Below, piece by piece: positions 37,152 through 49,630 of a stretch of DNA of 64,000 nucleotides. Each line of letters opens with the position of its first letter. Position 1 is the first letter of the stretch. A program made the position numbers and the translations under genes. Source of the stretch: Eremophila alpestris peregrina (lineage: Eukaryota; Chordata; Aves; Passeriformes; Alaudidae). Where the stretch lies: contig WMCF01000016.1 in NCBI GenBank assembly GCA_009792885.1, forward strand, positions 14,218,662-14,282,661, read 5' to 3'. Under the pieces are notes generated by a model. That model searched no databases, had not been told where the DNA came from, and was given only the letters and a program-made list of their open reading frames with translations.

Positions 37152-37214
37152 GTGTGTTGAATGGTGGCTCAGTGATCTTGGGGGTCTTTTCCAACCATAA
37201 TGATTCCATGAATG
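37152..37214 (+). mobile_element. CR1 LINE 3' end fragment
   Basis: The order GTGTTGAATGGTGGCTCAGT, GATCTTGGGGGTCTTTTCCA, then ACCATAATGATTCCATGAATG matches the sense-strand 3' terminus of CR1, including the start of its terminal ATTCTATG-type short repeat. Only about 60 bases remain. Confidence 0.85.
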
Positions 37215-37849
37215 TTAGATTTTCAATCTCAATTCACACTTGAATCAAAATCTGAGGCTTTTCTTTAGCAGAAAATCTAAGGGAACATTTGGCTTGATTC
37301 AGTAGACACATTCTTGCTTCAGTTCAAATACTTTTCATGTTCTTTGTCTTTCAGATTGAATTATTCTACATTTAGAAACAGATTTTATTATCATCATTAT
37401 TTTTCATAATATATTTTCTTAAAACTTAAAGTGGGGGGAAAAAATTAAACAATGTTGGGACATACATCCTTATGTCAGAGGGGGCTGTCAGAGGGACAAA
37501 GACACACTTATAGTCCCATGTGACAGGCAGAAATTTATCCCAGAGTCAGTACTCTGCATTTATCCAGAGTCAAGTTTCTTCTGACATGGAGGATATGATT
37601 TAGCAACTGCTCAGAACCTTGCTTCAGGCTGAGTGCTCTACTATATTGACTTTTCTGGGTAGTGAGATAAGAGCTGATTTTTCTTTCTGAACAAGGCTCT
37701 GATTGTGTGCTGCAGAGCTGGGTAGAAATCTGGCCCCGCCGACTTCTGCAGTGTGACCTGGTGCTTGTCAGACCCTCAGCTCTCAGGCATCTTTCTCTCT
37801 TCGGAGTTTCAGTGTGGCCAAGCAGGGTTTTTTTGGTCCCTCTGTGATT

Positions 37850-38160
37850 GCTCTTGCACAATCTCCTCGTTAGAGCAGCGTATCAAAATCAGCGGGTGAA
37901 ATTGGACGCTTCCTTTGCAAATGGAAAATTTATTGTCCGCTCGTGCCTTTGTGCCGAAGTTCAGATCTGGGGTTTTAAAGCCCCTCCTTCCCCTGCCTAT
38001 GTGGGAGTTTCCCCTAAAGATGTGGAATGTTTACTGCATACCAAGGGCAAGACATTATGCAGAAACGAGGCTCAAAACACCTACAATTTCTAAACCACAT
38101 GTGGCCTGTGTGGATTTCCTTGTGCTGAATTCACATGGAAACACAAACACATGTGGCATT
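37850..38160. promoter_or_regulatory. Candidate regulatory block, CpG-enriched with twin E-boxes
   Basis: About eight CpGs lie between 37865 and 37960 in otherwise CpG-poor DNA. There is a POU-octamer-like TTTGCAAAT at 37914-37922, and two identical CACATGTGGC strings at about 38096-38105 and 38148-38157, each with a CACATGTG E-box. Inference: a conserved enhancer. A 176-codon plus-strand frame runs through at 37915-38445, overlapping another open frame, with no recognisable domain; a coding exon is less likely but not excluded. Confidence 0.35.
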
Positions 38161-38459
38161 TTTGTTGCTTTTCTAGGAAATCACGGAGCACAGCCCTGCA
38201 AAATAATACTTCCTACTGTTGGATCCACTGAGGGGGGAGGTACTGCTTTTGTGTCCCGGGCTGCTGAAGCCTCATGCCAAAGTCTTGAGTCATTCACCCC
38301 CAGTGTCTGGCTTTCCAGGAAGGCAAATCCCAGTTTTAGAACCTATTGGGGACCAAAGAGCGCCGTGGGAAATAATAAAGGAAAGGTCATCGAATGTTAT
38401 CAGAACTTGGGTTTTCCAACGGGGATCATGCCAGGAAATGTGTGATTAGGAATTAGAGA

Positions 38460-41400
38460 AACTGTGTTGTGTCAAGGCAGCTGGAATAAAGCCAGCAGGA
38501 TATGAAGTGGCTTCAGCCTGCTCTGAGGAGGGATGAAGTGAGCTGGCAAGGCATGAGGAGAGGGGAGGTTGGGGGAAAGTGGGAGCAATTAATAGCTGGA
38601 ATCTTGCTCTGTGTGTTCAATAGCCCTGCTCTAGCCCTGCTCAGCAGCTCTAGGCTGCTCAGTGATCACCTGGGGGGTGTGAAGGGATGGGGTGCCACTC
38701 CTGAATGCCAGGTGAATACCAGCACATGTTGTGTTCCTCAGAGCTTCCTGATCTGCACTCAGGGTCTCTCGGGTTGGCAGCCAGCAAGGTGGTGCTGCGT
38801 GGTCCTTGGGGAAGAGGTGTAGATGAGAAGGCCAGGAGTGGGAGGACAGGTTGTTGCTGCAGAGAGATTTATCTCTGTGCTGCCACCATCAACCTCCTGC
38901 CTTTCTGATGAGGGAGATATCTTCTCTTTCCCCCTTGCAATCAATACAGCTGAAAAATACAGCAGTTCTCAGGGAAAGTAAAAGTCCTTTACTTTCCTTG
39001 GCACACACAGCAAGACCAAGAATGCTCAAGTCAGCATCCTACCCCAAGAGTGATGTATCCTCAGTTGTTCTTTGGATGTATTGAGCAAAATACTTGTGCA
39101 CCACCAGCAGCTGCAGGCCTCCACCCCAGAGATGGCTGCATTTCAGTGGTGAAATCACACTGGAATGTGCTTCTCATCCAAACATTAACCCCACTTAACC
39201 TAAAAAAACTCCAAACAAACCACACCAAGTTTGTCCAATTTGAGAACAATTTACTAGCCTGATTTTCTGCAGCAGAGGGACTTAAGTGTTGTGCTTTGTG
39301 TCCCTGCTGACCCACCATTGCTAGAGCTAGAAAGTTTGGTCATGCTGTGCTCATATTGGCTTGGAGGAAAAGACATCTAAGGAGAAGAGAGAGACAATTT
39401 GCTTGCTCTTTCAAAAAATCCACTTCTCAAAAGTTTACTGAAGGCATATACTTTGTGTGATTGACCTTTTGGTCATGCAAACATTTTAGTGTCTTTCGTG
39501 GCCTGTTCTATGGCCTTTGCAAGTTCAGCAGAGCTCTTCTAGTGGGGTTTCCTATCCCTTGGTGTGACCTCAAACCCCTTTGCTCAATGTTCACTTCTAA
39601 GCTCACATAACTGGCCTGTATTTTTATGTGCACAAGGAGGGTTCTTCACAAGAGCCCTGGAAATCCTGGCTCCTGCTCAGATGTGTTCCTGCTCACCCTG
39701 GGAGTGATCCTCTGCAGAGCTGGGACCTAGAGCAGAAGTGCAAGGGCCACCTTTAGTGACTTCAATGTGTTAATGGCTTGCACCACAAGACTTTGGTAAT
39801 GTTTTCATATTGTGACACTGACTGTGAGTAAGAAGCTGGCACATGGTTTGTGATACCCTGAAAAGCTCCTGGCAAGGAACTGCATCCCTCTGAGCTCCTC
39901 TGGGGAACAAATGCAATGTGACCAGGTGCAACTCAGGGCTTGGTCACACAGGATACTGGGGCAGAAGTATTCCGCTGGTGCAAGGGATATAAGTTACCAG
40001 ATGGAGTTGCTTCATAGTTATATCACCAGGGAGGAATATGAGATATTGCTCTCAAAAAGCTCACTATCCCAAAAAGGTCAGTTTTAGTCACACTGTCCTC
40101 TTTCCCAGGATTACCTTCTGCACTTGGTCCCATTGCTACTGAAATCACTGAAAACTGTGAATTTCTGGATCAGCCCATTCTTGGTTTTAAAAAGTCAGTG
40201 AACACTTTCACTAAGGGCATCAGTTTCTCCCCCTGGTCTGACTTGAGTTGCATTTTCCATCACCTGCAGTAGTGACAAAGGGCTGACACTGCTGATGGTG
40301 GCTTTGGGACACATCAGGACAACTTCAGTCCTTCCCAGTGAACAACTCCAGAAATCATTGTTGTGTCTTTGCTCGCTGTATTTAGAATTTTTTTTGGCTC
40401 TGCTGTTCTGTAATCATGAACTGTTAGGCATGTGGATGAAACTTTTACCCAGAATTTACATCTAATTTTGGAGAGGGCTTGAGCCAGAGCTAAGGGACAC
40501 TGAGCTTCTCAGTATGGCCACAAACAGCATCCAAGAAGTCACAAGGACTGTTGGTGATGTGCTAAGTTCTCAGTGCTTTCAAAAAAAGAAAACCAGCAAG
40601 ACTCTAGTAAGAATATAAAGGAAGAAGCAAAGAAACCTGAAATGGGGGCTTGAATTGGTGGAATTTTGAAAAAAAATGAATTTTTCCAGTGAGCTGTTAC
40701 CTTCCTTGTTAACAAACTAGACTTGAGTCGTGAGCAGGGTAACTACAACACTGTGGAATTCTGATACTTCAGCACTAGAAAGTCAATATCATATTAAAAT
40801 GCACCATCTGATTAGGTGACAACTGCAATTTATTCCCAGGGAAATCCATTTAATTAGTTGGAAGGACTAAGGGTGTTTGATCTTCCAAGAAAAAGACTCT
40901 TCCAAGGGCTGGTAAATATGCATTCAGAAGAGGGATTTTGTGGGGGGTTCACAATGCATCTGTTCACTGAAACTTGTAAAAAAATCATTACAGCATTCAA
41001 TTCTCTTGTGAGCCTTTGAATGTAATGAGCGCCCATTCCAGCAAGCAATTCAGGTTCACATTTCATCTGCACTCAGCCCATTTTTCCTATCCAGCTCCTT
41101 CTGCTGCCAGAGATCTTGGAAAGATGATCCAGAATCAGTTCAGAAATACCACAGCTCTGTGCAAACCTGCACACCAGCTGTTGTCCTCAGTGAGCTGGTG
41201 ACACTGTGGCCACAGGCTCTGGATTTCAAGGAAGGAGGCTCACTCTTCCTCCAGTGATGCTGGTGGGTTTGGGGATCCATTTTTCCAGCTGCAGCTGGTG
41301 TTTGGCACCTCTGGAGAGGGATGATTTGGCACTTTTCCCAAATCCCCCTCCTTTCTGTGCCTGGCCCAGCTCTCCTCTATGCATGGGATTTGATATCTGT

Positions 41401-42040
41401 GCCAGAGCATCCAGAGCTAGTTCTACATTGCCAGCTGTGCTCTGCATTGCATGGAAACAGGGGCTTCAATCTGCAGCCCAGAGAGTGTGTGGGATACCCA
41501 CACACACATCCATGTACAGACACTGCACAAATCCTGGTTTGGAGAAGCCTGGGACAACACTTGTGCTTTATCATTTTAAGCCACATTTCTTACCCTCCCT
41601 TACAGTGCTTTAATGACTATGATATCGGAATATATCTACTCCTTTAACTTGCTTTATCAGAACTTTGATTCAGTATCAGTTTTTTTATTTCTTAATTCAG
41701 CCTTTGGTATTTGAAGAGGGTAAACTCTCCCCCTCCATACTTCATGGTCACAGAATAATAGATTTTAGTGTCACTGCACATAATCAAACCAACCCAACCT
41801 CCCCCAGTACAGTGCATCCACAACCCTTCTGTTGCAGCAGAAGTCCCTCATGGGCAGAGGGAGAGATCATTTTTGGGTAAACAGTGCCCACCCAGCCTGT
41901 CTGCCACCAGGTGACTTGAACTGTCCTTGCTTTCCTCCTTTGAATAAATCTCCAGCCCTTCACCCACATCTTCCCCAAGTTAAATATTCCCCTTTGATTG
42001 GGAAGGGAGTTCTGTGAGCATTTCTAGGAGGAAGGAAGGG
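38460..42040. other. Noncoding DNA, nothing recognised
   Basis: No exon or transposon is recognised. Open frames of up to 135 codons (41206-41613) carry no domain. Short A-runs at 40580-40590 and 40670-40676 are the only simple repeats of note. Confidence 0.55.
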
Positions 42041-42049
42041 ACAGCTAAT

Positions 42050-42300
42050 AACAACATTAAACCTGACCTTCTGTGTGTGCCTGAGTCTGCTTTGCCCAAA
42101 GCCGTGAATAAATTAACATTCCGGCAATAAAACTGAGCCTGTTTAATTTTCTGTTTGACTAGAAACATTGAGAAAATGTCATGATATTCGATTTCATCTT
42201 TGTCTATTTTTTGCCCCTGCTGAATGGAGCTCATTGGCCTCTGGAGACCCAGGCACATCCAGAGTGTCTGGGAGCACATAAAGGGGCACTGTCCCTCAGG
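42050..42300. promoter_or_regulatory. Candidate conserved noncoding element
   Basis: The stretch contains several homeodomain/forkhead-like cores close together: AATAAATTAACATT (42108-42121), CAATAAAACT and TTTAATTTTCTGTTTGAC (to about 42160), and isolated CpGs in CCGTGAATAA, TTCCGG and TATTCGAT. This composition is typical of developmental enhancers. No open frame of interest crosses it. Assignment is by texture only. Confidence 0.25.
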
Positions 42301-42309
42301 CATGTGCTC

Positions 42310-45300
42310 CTCAGCCACGCAGGAAGTATTGGGTTTTATGGTTGAAGCCTGGATGAGGTTCCCTAATGGCTGTTAATCCTCTGGTTTCTTTGACTGCATC
42401 CTGTGCCAGACCTGCTCCTGCCTCAGCAGCCTTGGGGTTTCTGCTTGCCTCACATAAGTGTCCAAAAATGTGTGGGAGGAGGCTCCATACCGGAGTGAGT
42501 GTGTGAGTGGGGTGAGTTGAAAGAGCAGCTACAGCAGCTGGATTTTCCTTGCTGAAACACTGAAAAGTTGAGTGTACTTTAAAGGGATGGGCCACTTTGA
42601 AGGATGAGAAGTTCTAGCCCGAAGGGGTTTAGGTAAGAGGCAGCAAAGGAAGTTGAGAGCAGTTTTAGGATGGGCTTAGCAGATCTGCTGCCTGCAGTTG
42701 TTGTAGCTCCTCTGGAAGCTGTGGGAATTCTTGCAGACATAGCCTTGAGCATAGTTGATGCAAGGAATTATTTCCCAGGAGAAAGGATAAAAAACTTAAC
42801 CTGGAGAGATGGCCTGACACATAGTTATGGTGATGAATCCTAAAAATAAAAAATTTTAGAAGGATATGGACCCTTTGCTCACAGTCATCCTTCCTTTTCC
42901 TCAAGGTTTGTGAAGAGTATACTTCCCCTGAGTCCAGTGGTGCTCCCATGGCTGCAATTCCATGGAAAACCTGTCCCAACAAGGTGTTTTTCCTTCTGGA
43001 TAACTCTGAGACGTTTTCCTGTGAGATGAAATTTCAGCTTTAAAATTTATTTGAAATCACCTATTTTCTATTACACATTAATTGTGAATCTATTTTTACA
43101 ATTAGAGAGTGGATGGCTCTGAGGGATTATTAAGAATTACCAGCTACTGCAAATAGCAGCCAGAAACATGAGTGAAATTCTGACATTTTCCATAGTTCTG
43201 TGTGCAAAGCTGGTGACAGAATCAACCTGTTAAAACTTGTCAACCTCAGGGGAAAAACATGAATTCAAATCAATAATTTTATTTTTTATGGGTTTTGATT
43301 TTGTCTGAATTGAGCCTTGCTGAAGTTTCCCCAGTGCTGTAGCATTGTTAACTGAGGGGAAGATTTCACTCTCCCTGTGCATCCAAGATCACCATTTTCA
43401 CAAGGATGCTGCCAGCTGCCCTGGCACTGCTTCTCTCCTGCATTCTCCATTTTGTGGTGCTTTGGAAAAGCTTTTTTCCTCCTGCTGGCTTGGAGGACTT
43501 GTGCTTGTGGGGATTTTGTTTGAGTGGTTGTTCACCCAAGGTTTCAGTTGGGTTTGAAGCCCCCAGGAAGAGGAGGGAAAAGTGACACAAAGCCAACCAC
43601 AACAAACCCAGACCTATTCCTGCTATTGGTGGTAACAGTCTTTAATATGGCACAACATTGGGTAATCATAAACAGCTTTTGTTTCATGGGGATATCTCTG
43701 TCCCATATTAAAATCCCCCTTTGCTGCAGAAAATCAATGTTTATACTGAAAAACAGACAGGGAGTCAGGTTTGGGGGGTGTTTTACCATGATGTTAAATC
43801 CCATAAGCATAAAGTTGAGTTTTCCCCTCCACCCTCTGCCACCAGCAGGTCCTAGGGGGGAGTTTGTGAAGGGTCAGCTCTGCTCAGAGTGCTGAGAAGC
43901 AGACGGCTCATCTCCTTGGGCTGCACACTTTGGCAGTGATGGTGGCTCTGTTGCTTATGACACTGGGTCCCTTGAGGTTGTTTTGCAACAGTGTTATTAG
44001 GAATGTATTTCTAGAAGTGGTGTGTGAAACTGCTAAAAGATTGTAGGTGTTGGACAAATTGAGGGATCTGGAGCAGCAAAGCCCTCGGGCTATGGTTTCA
44101 CATCAAGCCTGAGGTGTGCTGTACCAGCCCTTGCTGAAGGTGTATTTGGGACATGCAACACTGGTGAGGTGGGGTGAGAAATCTACTCCACATTTGGTGG
44201 TGCATTGTCACCGTGTTTATGCGGTTGGATGGAATTCAGTAATCATGGGAAGAGAAAACAAAGGTGGGAAGGAGCCTCTGCAGATCCCTATTTGTGCTGA
44301 TGGTAGGGACCTTTCACTGCTCAGGATTGATGGTGCTGAGCAGACTGTGGGGTCTGGGACCAAGGCCAGAGGGGTATCAGCAGGTTTCTAAATGTGAGTA
44401 TTGTGTTTTCTACTGGCCATCAACAAGGCTGGACTGGAAGGGCCACAGCAGCCAGTGGGAGGGAGCAGCAGCAGGGAAAGCCTTGCCTGGCAGGACATTC
44501 CTGAGGCTCCACTGGGGCCTTGGTGTCCCTTGGTGAACAGCATGGCAAGGACTCAACCCTGTGACAGGGAACTGAGGGTCTCAGCAGCCCCTTCCCCAGG
44601 CCCAGCTGCCTGCCTGGCTCCCAGTGCTGCTGGTGTGGCAGAGGGCAGGGCACAGGGAGCAGGAGGTGCTGCTGGCAGTTCCTACACTGGCTGTATCAGC
44701 TGTGGTGGCCTGCCATGGTGCTTGGGTAGTTCTCAGCCCCATGGAGATGTGATCCACACCCAGAGCTGCTCAAGTGATGCACACAAATAGCAGAGATTCA
44801 GTGGGGAGTGCCCAGACTGGGCCATGCAAGGGCCCCTTGTCACTGGGAGTGAATGGAGCCTCATGGATGACAATTCATAAATCCTGAGTTATTTACTGCA
44901 TGCAACCTGCCCCAAGCAGTAAATCTTATTTTCATTTACCTGAAGTTAATTTCTTTTTAGAAACAATAGCCTTGCCCATGAGCCTTTTGGAAGATGTATC
45001 AGTCTGTGAACTCGTGGCTAATGGATGGTTTGGATGGGTGCCAAGGTGTCAGGAAATCGGTTGTACCCGTTCTGGCTAAGCTTGGAAAAACAGTCAGTGT
45101 TTAGTAATGCTGTCCAAAGGCAAGCAGAAAGCTGAAGCTACAGACAAGCAGCAAGAAAACCCCTCCCAGTCAGGTGTGGGCTGAGTGGTTGATGCACAGA
45201 GGTGCTGTGCAGGAGCATGGAGGGGTTGTTGTGTGAAGAAGGACAGCCTCCAGCAGGGTGCAGTGAGTTGGGAAAGCAAACTGGACAAATCACTGTGGTA

Positions 45301-47360
45301 CTTCAATGCCACGAGTGAGGAAGGGGCTGGAGACTTCAGGGTAAGGACTCAGAAGTGTATTGTGTGTGTCTAAGTTGAATCTGTAGAAAAACATCCTCCT
45401 GGACTACCACATTGCTCCTGGTAGGAAAGGACAGTAATTTCTATATATAAATAATTTTCATAATCTCCAAACTGGATATATCAGTAGGTTAAAAAATTTA
45501 ATGGCATGATTCTTCTATATTTTACATCAGTAAATTGCCATGAAATAAAATAAAGCTGTTGTCTGTACCTCTGATGCTTACAGATTCCAGGCAAATGCTG
45601 TCTTTAAAACCTGATCTCTGCAATAATATACTTTGCAAGATCTGTTTCATTCTGTATTGAAATAAAATTTGTTGCAAGCATGGCTGCTTTGCTTTATGGA
45701 GCTAAATGGACTGAGTGCTGCTGTCTGCCTGATGCACTCCTCAGGCATAACCAAATCTTCTGACAATGTCAGAAGGAGGTAAGAGAAGAAAGGCAAACCA
45801 CTTGCATTCTGTACCCCTGTGGATAAAGCGGGACATGGTGAACCCATTTCATTCTCAACAGGAGGCCAGACTTAAAGCCGGTTGTTTGATGTGGGGTTGG
45901 TTGTTTTTGTGGTTTGGGTTTTTTTAATCTTTTGTTTTGTTTTGTTTTTTGGTAAAAGAAAACTGTCTTCAGTAGTTTGCTGCTCAAGTTTTTATTGTTT
46001 ATAGTCTTGAATACCATAATCTTTTTAGTAGTTGAACTGAAACCTCTCTGTTTCAAGTAACCAAGTGGGAATTACAATGCAGAAGCATATGACTAGATGA
46101 TGTATCTAGACAAATACAATCTTTAATAAAGCATGAACAGCAAAGTAGACTTTCATCAGTGGAGTTCCTTGTAATACAACTATTCATGGTCCAGGCACAG
46201 ATCTAAGTGAATCAGAAACCAAATTAGGTAGAGGTTAAGGGTTTAAACAGAGATACCAAGTGAGCATGAACTATGAATTGTGCTCTCCAGCACTACCTAG
46301 AGATCCTGGTAATTTGGGCTGTTGTGCAGTATGTGTGTGTCCTGTCCTGTATGATGGAATTCCTTATCTGGCTTGGCTGAATGGGCCAACCTGACCAAGT
46401 GTCACTGTTCAAATTTATACAGCCTCTCTTCTGTCGTGGGAGAAATAAATCAGGCCCTATGGAATGGCTGAGCCTGTGCACCCTGCTGGGCCCCTCCACC
46501 TTGGAGGCACATCCTGGAGCTCTGCTCAGCCTCCCTGCTCTGCTGGAGGAGGGAATTGCTGCCTTGTCTGAGGGATTTCCATCTGTCAAACACTGCAATG
46601 CATTTCCCCTCACCAGCCATTTCTGAGAATTCACTGGCAAGGCTGTTAGAGGGGATTTCACCCCTTTCCATGTGGTTTTGCAGTCTCTGAAGGGAGCTCA
46701 GCCCTGACTCATGTAGGATTTCTTGAGAGTGTTTGTGTCCCAGTGACCTGGCAGGCATGCAGGTGCTGTTCCCAGGCATGGTGCAGTGAATGACTTTCCA
46801 TGCTCCTGCTGTTGTGTGTATAAAGTTGTGTCCTGAGGCCACAAACTCACTGGACACCCACCTCATTGCAGGCACTGTCCCAGCAAGTGGTAAATGAGTG
46901 GGGTTTTTTCCCAGAAGTGATTCTAAGGAAGGAATAAGACAAAGGAGAATGTGTCATTTTCCCGTTATAGAAGGCAAAAGGAGGAGAATGCCTCTCTTGT
47001 TACGGATGTGCTCAACTGTCTTGGTGGAAATAATTCTTATACTGATGATGTGGGTTGCATCAGTGTTTGTACCACTTCAGCTTGGTGTCCTTCCAGGGCA
47101 AGAGAGGAACAGCAGCAGAGCCAGCCTGAACACAGCACAGGCAGGGGAGGCTGCGCTCAATGAGCTGAACCTCAATTGGACAAGTGCACTTTTTCATCTG
47201 AAAGGAAGACACAAAATGTCTTTCTCAACCCACACAGAGAGGTGTCCTAAACCCCTTCTTCCTTTCCCTGCTGGCTGATGGATTTCACTGGGCTCAGTTT
47301 TTACACCAAAGCAAATTAAAGCTAAAGAAAACACAACAGCAGGGAAAAGTCCCATCATCT
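42310..47360. other. Noncoding DNA, simple repeats only
   Basis: No exon or transposon is recognised. Open frames reach 141 codons (46450-46875, minus) with no domain. 43020-43110 and 45430-45530 are AT-rich. A short TTTTG repeat lies at 45930-45952. Confidence 0.55.
45901..45952. repeat. T/G-rich low-complexity tract with (TTTTG) units
   Basis: A T-rich run containing about three TTTTG units at 45930-45952, preceded by a seven-T run. An A-rich minus-strand frame through it encodes Lys/Gln-rich low-complexity sequence and is not a gene. Confidence 0.8.
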
Positions 47361-47496
47361 CACAGCTCGTCTTCCCTGCAGAGAGATATTTTTGACAATT
47401 CTGTTTCTTTTTTTCCTAATTAGAAGTAATGATGTGTTTTTCGGGTCAAGAAGACCTCCTTTGCTGTGAAATATTAGGCTGATTTTGACAGTGTGG

Positions 47497-47506
47497 CTAA
47501 AAATAG
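47497..47506 (+). promoter_or_regulatory. MEF2 consensus site
   Basis: CTAAAAATAG fits the MEF2 consensus YTAWWWWTAR at every position. It directly precedes an alternating purine-pyrimidine tract. Confidence 0.4.
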
Positions 47507-47542
47507 GCATGTACACACACATGTGCCTGCATGCACATGCAC
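47507..47542. repeat. Alternating purine-pyrimidine tract (Z-DNA-prone)
   Basis: Positions 47507-47526 alternate strictly between purine and pyrimidine for 20 bases and include an ACACACAC core. After a two-base break, 47529-47542 alternate for a further 14 bases. Such tracts favour Z-DNA under negative supercoiling. Confidence 0.75.
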
Positions 47543-47749
47543 CAGCAGGAATAAACATGGTGTGCTCTTTGCCTAATTACAAACATACTTTCCTCTGGGG
47601 GTGGGGGAGCGCCTTTGCCTCCAATTAGTTGTTTTTCAAGTAAATAGAGAGAAGGAGTTTTCTGAAGAACAGATGGGCTGGAGTGAGGAATAGAAATATT
47701 TTCAGTCAAAGAGGGGCTGGATGATGTAATAAGCCACAGGAACAAAGTT

Positions 47750-49560
47750 CAGTTATTTTATGCTCTCATCCAGACCTCAGAGTGAAAATGCCTCTGTTGT
47801 TAATTTCAGATTCATCTGCTTTTGAAGGCTGGCTCTGGCTTTAAATGCTATTATAATATAAATGGAGCTAAACTAGGCAAACAGCAATTGAGCAATGATG
47901 GAAGAATATATTTGTCAGCACTGGAAGTGTTTTGGGTAGTGTTTGTACTGCAAATGATAGGCCAGAGATGTATTTGGTTGCTCAGGAGGCAAAAGGGTGT
48001 ACCTTGAATAACCTTAACAGAAGCCCTCAAAATTTGCCTCTGCCTGAGTGAAGTGAGGTTGGCTTTTGAGACTGCCATTTGAGGGTTCAGTAGCTGCTCA
48101 TAAATTCTTTGGCAAGGCTGGCTGGTTCCTGTGCTGGGACTGAATCTCTCTCTCCTGCTCCACTTCCATGCATAGCTCTTCCTGTGAGGGCTCATAGGAG
48201 CACCTTGGGCTGCTGGGGTCTGGGGAGAAGCAAAGACAGAAGTGATGCCTGTTCTGCAGCTGCTGCGGTCCTGTTGGTTATCCCTGTAACCTTTGAGAGA
48301 AATGCTAATGCAGCATTGTAATCCTGAGCTGTGGACTCTTCAAACAAGGTGAAGTGTCAACAGTCCTGAACGATGTTCCACAGGACAGGAAGGAGTCTTG
48401 TGCTAGGCCAGGACAGGAGAAAGAGCAGAAGACCCTGATAGGAAGCTTGGTGCAATTCAGCACTTCCAGTGAGGGAGAATGACTATGAAAATTAAAATTC
48501 CAGTCATTGGAGCTGTTGGTGATGATCTCTTTGCAACAAGCTGGCCTGACAGCAGCTGCTGGGGGAACATCAGTGGGTTTCACCTTTTAGCTCAGTCACA
48601 GAGCTGGGATGTAGCTCTGTGAAGAGCTGCTGTCCCAGAGCTGGCTCAGAGGAAAGCAGCAGTGGAATTGCAATGGAAAGATGCTGCAGGAAGTGCAGAA
48701 ACTCTTGCAACTGGTCCAAGATTTGAGATTTTGCCAGCCACTGATGGGTGCAGAGAAAGGTGGGGGAAGCATGTGCAACAATCACCCAGTGGCTCTGACA
48801 AGTTGATGGAGAAAATTGAGATAAGAAATGGTGCAAAGAATGATAGGGAAGACTGTGTGTGAAATGAGGAATTTGGGGATGGTCACATACCTGTGGAAAT
48901 GTTCTCCCTGCCTCTACAAAGGTTCTTTCCAGGACCCAATTAGCTTCTACATCAGATGGGATAAAATTCTTGCTATTTGTTTCAGTATTGATCAAATTGG
49001 TCCCAGTTGTTTGCACAGCACTGTGCTCTAGTCCTAGTTACATTTGGTTAACTCCCTTCAGAGACAAGAGCGATGCCCATGAATCAAGCAGAACAATTTA
49101 TTCACTAAGAGAAGCCTAATGGATGGTTTGGACAGCCTCCAAAAGTGCAGCTCTCCCTGTCTGAGAAGCCTGAAACGTTTCAGCACTTGAGAACAAAATC
49201 CAGAGATGGGCACAGCTGAGAGCTGCACACAAAACTGACAAACCAAGATTGCTTTTGCCTCTTTCTGCTTCCTCAGTCTCTCAGAGAGACCTGACTTCTA
49301 CAAGGGAAGGGTTTGGGAATTCAAATCCCACCCAAATGCCATGGCCCCAGATTCATGGCTTTACCTTCAGAAGCTCAAGGGTTGATGTCCAAAAAGCTTC
49401 TGAGAAATATTGTGATGCCTACAGTGTGTCCCAAGTCCCTACATGGCTTTAATTAGTGTTTGAAGTCTGAAGTGAATGTGACATCTGAAAGAAATCAGAA
49501 TGCAGGACATTTTGAGACAGATAAAGGGAAGTTTTGATTGATACAGGATGGTTTCAGCTG
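47750..49560. other. Noncoding DNA with second copy of an 18-base repeat
   Basis: TAATGCAGCATTGTAATC at 48306-48323 duplicates the string at about 6991-7008. 47800-47920 is AT-rich and enhancer-like in texture. Open frames of up to 148 codons (48570-49016, minus) show no domain. Confidence 0.5.
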
Positions 49561-49566
49561 TAATTG

Positions 49567-49579
49567 AAAAAAAAAAAAA
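49567..49579. repeat. A13 tract
   Basis: An uninterrupted run of 13 A about 50 bases before the LTR end at 49631. No polyadenylation signal precedes it. Confidence 0.9.
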
Positions 49580-49630
49580 GTTCAGTCTAGTAAAGATTAG
49601 CCTGAAAATGTACTTTTGAGGGGTTCAGGG

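Larger units (their letters stand above)
47370..47740. promoter_or_regulatory. Candidate enhancer with MEF2 site and homeodomain cores
   Basis: The block holds CCTAATTAGAAG (about 47416-47427), a consensus MEF2 site CTAAAAATAG at 47497-47506, an alternating purine-pyrimidine stretch at 47507-47542, GCCTAATTAC near 47571 and CCAATTAGTTG near 47620. Density of intact homeodomain cores plus MEF2 suggests a muscle, neural or craniofacial enhancer, but tissue is speculation. There are no long open frames of interest. Confidence 0.35.

Noticed and set aside
45018..49135. 17-base string CTAATGGATGGTTTGGA shared by about 45020 and 49118
   Set aside because: Flanks do not align at all, and one such match in 64 kb is near chance expectation.
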